NCBI RefSeq assembly: GCF_035918015.1
Contig: NZ_CP109132.1
Coordinates: forward strand, 5,022,001-5,086,000
Source: Streptomyces sp. NBC_01754
Lineage (GTDB): Bacteria; Actinomycetota; Actinomycetes; Streptomycetales; Streptomycetaceae
DNA: 64,000 bases
Reading direction: 5' to 3'
The position numbers were made by a program, and so were the translations under genes. Below, in pieces: positions 62,113-64,000 of this stretch (position 1 is the first letter of the stretch; every line of letters starts with the position of its first letter). The notes under the pieces were generated by a model. That model was not told the origin of the DNA. It made no database searches and worked only from the letters and a program-made list of their open reading frames with translations.

Positions 62113-63450
62113 GTGGGACGACACAGCCGTAAGGGCCTTGAGGCCACAGGGCGCGAGGCCGAGGCCGGCGGCGAGGGGGTCGTGGGCGGGCCGGGGCGCG
62201 GCAGGCGCAGGCGTGAATCCGCCACCCCGCACGCAGGGGACGGCCCCACTCCGTTCCACGACGCTCCGCGGGTGCGCGGCGGGCACCCCGAACAGCATGA
62301 GCCGGGCGGTGGCTGGGGGAGCGGCCCGCAGTTCCGGTACGACGGGGTGCAGGGGCAGGCCGGGCGGAGCCAGGAGGCCTACGTCCAGCAGGCGGCGGCA
62401 CGGCAGCTGACGGCCCAGCAGGCCGCGCGGCACGCCGCCACCGGGCGTACGGAGGCGCCGGGTCCCACGGACGGCGGCCCGCTGATACCGGGCCCGCGCA
62501 GGGAGTTCATCGAGGCGTTCGACACCGGCCCGTCCTTCCCGGCCCAGGCCCCCCGCCGTGAGGAAGCGCCGGAGGGCGCCCCGGGGGCGGCCGCCGATCC
62601 TGACGGCGGCGACGGCGCCGGCACCACCCGGGACGCCAAGGGCGGCAAGGGGCGCACCTTCACGGGCATCGCGGCCGCGGCCGTCACCACGGTGCTCGCG
62701 GTCGTGGTGGCCGGGCAGGTGGCGCGGGACTCCCCGGACGCCTCCGGACCCCCCCTGGCGGCGGGAGTCGACCGGGACGAGCCCGAGGACGTCTCCCGCC
62801 GCGACGAGCGGCCGGCGCCGGAGGCGCGGCACGCGGAGGCCAGGCCCCTCTCGTACGCCCAGAAGATGGCCCTGCCCTATTCGCTCGCCCCGGATCTGAC
62901 GGCCTCCGGGACGTTCGAAGCGGTCCCGGGGATGGCGAAGGCGCCCGGTACAGGGCGTAAGTACCAGTACCGCATCGATGTCGAGAAGGGCCTCGGTCTC
63001 GACACCGAGCTCTTCGCCGAGGCCGTGCAGAAGACGCTCAACGACGACCGGAGCTGGGCGCACAAGGGCGCCATGACCTTCGAACGCGTCTCCTCGGGAG
63101 AGCCGGAGTTCGTCATCACGCTCGCCAGTCCGGGTACCACCGCGCTCTGGTGCGAGAAGTCCGGCCTGGACACCACCGAGGACAACGTCTCCTGCGACTC
63201 CGCCGCCACCGACCGCGTGATGATCAACGCCTACCGCTGGGCGCAGGGGGCCTCGACGTTCGGCCCCGACAAGCTCCTGATCTACCGGCAGATGCTGATC
63301 AACCACGAGGTCGGCCACCGGCTCGGGCACAACCACGAGAGTTGCCGGACCCCGGGTTCCCTCGCCCCTGTGATGCAGCAGCAGACCAAGACGCTGGAGA
63401 TCGAGGGCATCAGGTGCCTGCCCAACCCCTGGGTCCATCCCGGGAACTGA
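62113..63450 (+). CDS. DUF3152 membrane-anchored protein with metzincin zinc motif
   Basis: Protein of 445 aa: a disordered cytoplasmic region of about 180 residues, one membrane helix (FTGIAAAAVTTVLAVVVAG, about 183-201), a linker, and a DUF3152 domain outside the membrane. It ends with HEVGHRLGHNH at about 398-408, matching the HExxHxxGxxH zinc site of metzincin proteases, with cysteines at LWCEKSG, VSCDS, ESCRT and IRCLP suited to disulfides. GTG at 62113 fits the operon. The domain is common in actinobacteria next to MoeZ; substrate unknown. Confidence 0.82.
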   Translation: MGRHSRKGLEATGREAEAGGEGVVGGPGRGRRRRESATPHAGDGPTPFHDAPRVRGGHPEQHEPGGGWGSGPQFRYDGVQGQAGRSQEAYVQQAAARQLTAQQAARHAATGRTEAPGPTDGGPLIPGPRREFIEAFDTGPSFPAQAPRREEAPEGAPGAAADPDGGDGAGTTRDAKGGKGRTFTGIAAAAVTTVLAVVVAGQVARDSPDASGPPLAAGVDRDEPEDVSRRDERPAPEARHAEARPLSYAQKMALPYSLAPDLTASGTFEAVPGMAKAPGTGRKYQYRIDVEKGLGLDTELFAEAVQKTLNDDRSWAHKGAMTFERVSSGEPEFVITLASPGTTALWCEKSGLDTTEDNVSCDSAATDRVMINAYRWAQGASTFGPDKLLIYRQMLINHEVGHRLGHNHESCRTPGSLAPVMQQQTKTLEIEGIRCLPNPWVHPGN

Positions 63451-63566
63451 TCCTCGACGCCCCGGCCCGCGAAGAGCTGGCCGCAGCCTGACTCCGTGTG
63501 ACCGGCGCGCCCTCTACAGCGACTGAACGCTACGGGGCCGGGAAAGTTACGGGGGTTCACCCCTTT

Positions 63567-63602
63567 CGGTGGTGCGACGGACAACCGTCCGTCGCACCAC
63601 CG
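63567..63602 (+). terminator. Terminator after the DUF3152 gene
   Basis: A perfect 16-bp stem (63567-63582 with 63587-63602) with an AACC loop lies about 115 nt after the stop codon and 78 nt before the glycosyltransferase start. Confidence 0.88.
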
Positions 63603-63680
63603 GCGTATCCGCTTACGGTCGTCCCGCTGCTGGTCGCCGATCAACGGCGGCCGCTCACAAGGGAGATCGGGGGTGTACTC

Positions 63681-64000
63681 GTGCGGATCGGACTCCTCAC
63701 GGACGGTGGTCATCCGTATGCGACCGGTGAGTCCGGGCTCTGGTGCGACCGTCTGGTACGCGGGCTGCCCCAGCACGAGTTCGACCTCTACGCGCTCCGC
63801 CGCTCCGCCCGCCAGGAGCGGGGGGGACGGAGCACGCTTCCGGACGGGATCGGCCGGGTCCGGACGGCTCCACTGTGGACGTCCGGCGCCGGCATCCGGC
63901 AGGCGGGCCCGGTGCGGGGGCTGTCGGGGAGACTCGCCACCGGACTGGGACGCGCGTACGGCCGTCGGGAGCGACGGCGCTTCACGGCGCACGTGACGGC
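63681..64000 (+). CDS. Glycosyltransferase (DUF3492/PelF-like), truncated by window end
   Basis: GTG at 63681 opens a frame that runs off the window after about 106 codons. The N-terminus MRIGLLTDGGHPYATGESGL is typical of GT4 enzymes of the DUF3492/PelF group, with LWCDRLVRGLPQHEFDLYAL continuing the first Rossmann unit. The ribosome site is not strong. In S. coelicolor, as I recall, a glycosyltransferase also follows the DUF3152 gene. The rest of the protein and its product cannot be seen. Confidence 0.7.
   Translation, partial: MRIGLLTDGGHPYATGESGLWCDRLVRGLPQHEFDLYALRRSARQERGGRSTLPDGIGRVRTAPLWTSGAGIRQAGPVRGLSGRLATGLGRAYGRRERRRFTAHVT

Overview
The window is chromosomal DNA from a Streptomyces. 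It is very GC-rich with strongly GC-biased third codon positions, has many GTG and TTG starts, and holds the bldK oligopeptide-permease operon, mycothiol biosynthesis (mshB) and a gene order I recognise from the Streptomyces coelicolor core (roughly SCO5112 to SCO5174). Parts of the order also match Mycobacterium tuberculosis: Rv1170 and Rv1177-Rv1178; Rv1205-Rv1211; Rv1220c-Rv1224 (methyltransferase, sigE, anti-sigma, htrA, tatB); Rv1229c-Rv1239c (mrp, DUF1003, MgtE-N/CBS, corA); and Rv3206c-Rv3211. These comparisons come from memory; no search was run. The window is mostly conserved core. I saw no tRNA, rRNA, CRISPR array, transposase or prophage.

Layout. 1-968: long leader ending in a 34-codon ORF with a strong ribosome site. 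969-7210: bldKA-E, with hairpins between A/B and B/C and a 23-bp terminator at the end. 7351-7980 (-): a chloramphenicol-phosphotransferase-like kinase. 8144-13932: a second complete five-gene peptide ABC importer. 14116-19197: membrane protein, S9 peptidase, small membrane protein, mshB and its partner. 19373-25257: a VanW-type wall protein, then a drug-type ABC exporter with a NarL-family two-component system. 25462-27279 (-): a secreted GH55 beta-1,3-glucanase under a promoter overlapped by a LacI/CebR-like palindrome. 27614-30165 (-): acetyltransferase, transglutaminase-like and GNAT genes. 30283-31851: 7Fe ferredoxin and dapC. 31982-38875: small secreted protein, lytic-transglycosylase-like protein, LOG protein, FolP2-like protein, DivIVA-domain protein, tag, enoyl-CoA hydratase, DUF3117 protein, O-methyltransferase. 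39053-43582: ECF sigma factor, zinc anti-sigma factor, HtrA protease, TatB (envelope stress and Tat export). 43708-50017: hypothetical protein, Mrp, DUF1003, soluble MgtE-N/CBS protein, lipoprotein, hypothetical protein, CorA. 50425-55739: SUFU, zinc-ribbon, PHP, MarC, a 50-aa protein, NYN, hydrolase. 55896-63450: DEAD-box helicase with a long basic tail, ferritin-like protein, DUF3107, TetR, acidic protein, hydrolase, metzincin-motif DUF3152 protein. 63681-64000: the start of a glycosyltransferase that runs off the window.

How it fits together. Two adjacent peptide importers and a secreted S9 or cytoplasmic peptidase suggest a peptide-uptake locus, and BldK is known to import a signal needed for aerial growth. 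The sigma/anti-sigma/HtrA/TatB block is an envelope-stress module with a visible ECF-type promoter upstream of the sigma gene. Mg2+/membrane genes cluster around corA. Several genes (mshB, the response regulator, the SUFU gene, the ferritin-like gene, the 61139 hydrolase) lack a ribosome site and carry a TANNNT box 6-7 nt before the ATG, as expected for leaderless mRNAs. No clearly unprecedented multi-gene system is evident. The best leads are the bldK leader ORF and its internal hairpins, the FolP2-like protein with altered active-site loops, the operators upstream of the ABC/two-component operon and the GH55 gene, and the non-canonical start codons of the helicase and methyltransferase genes.
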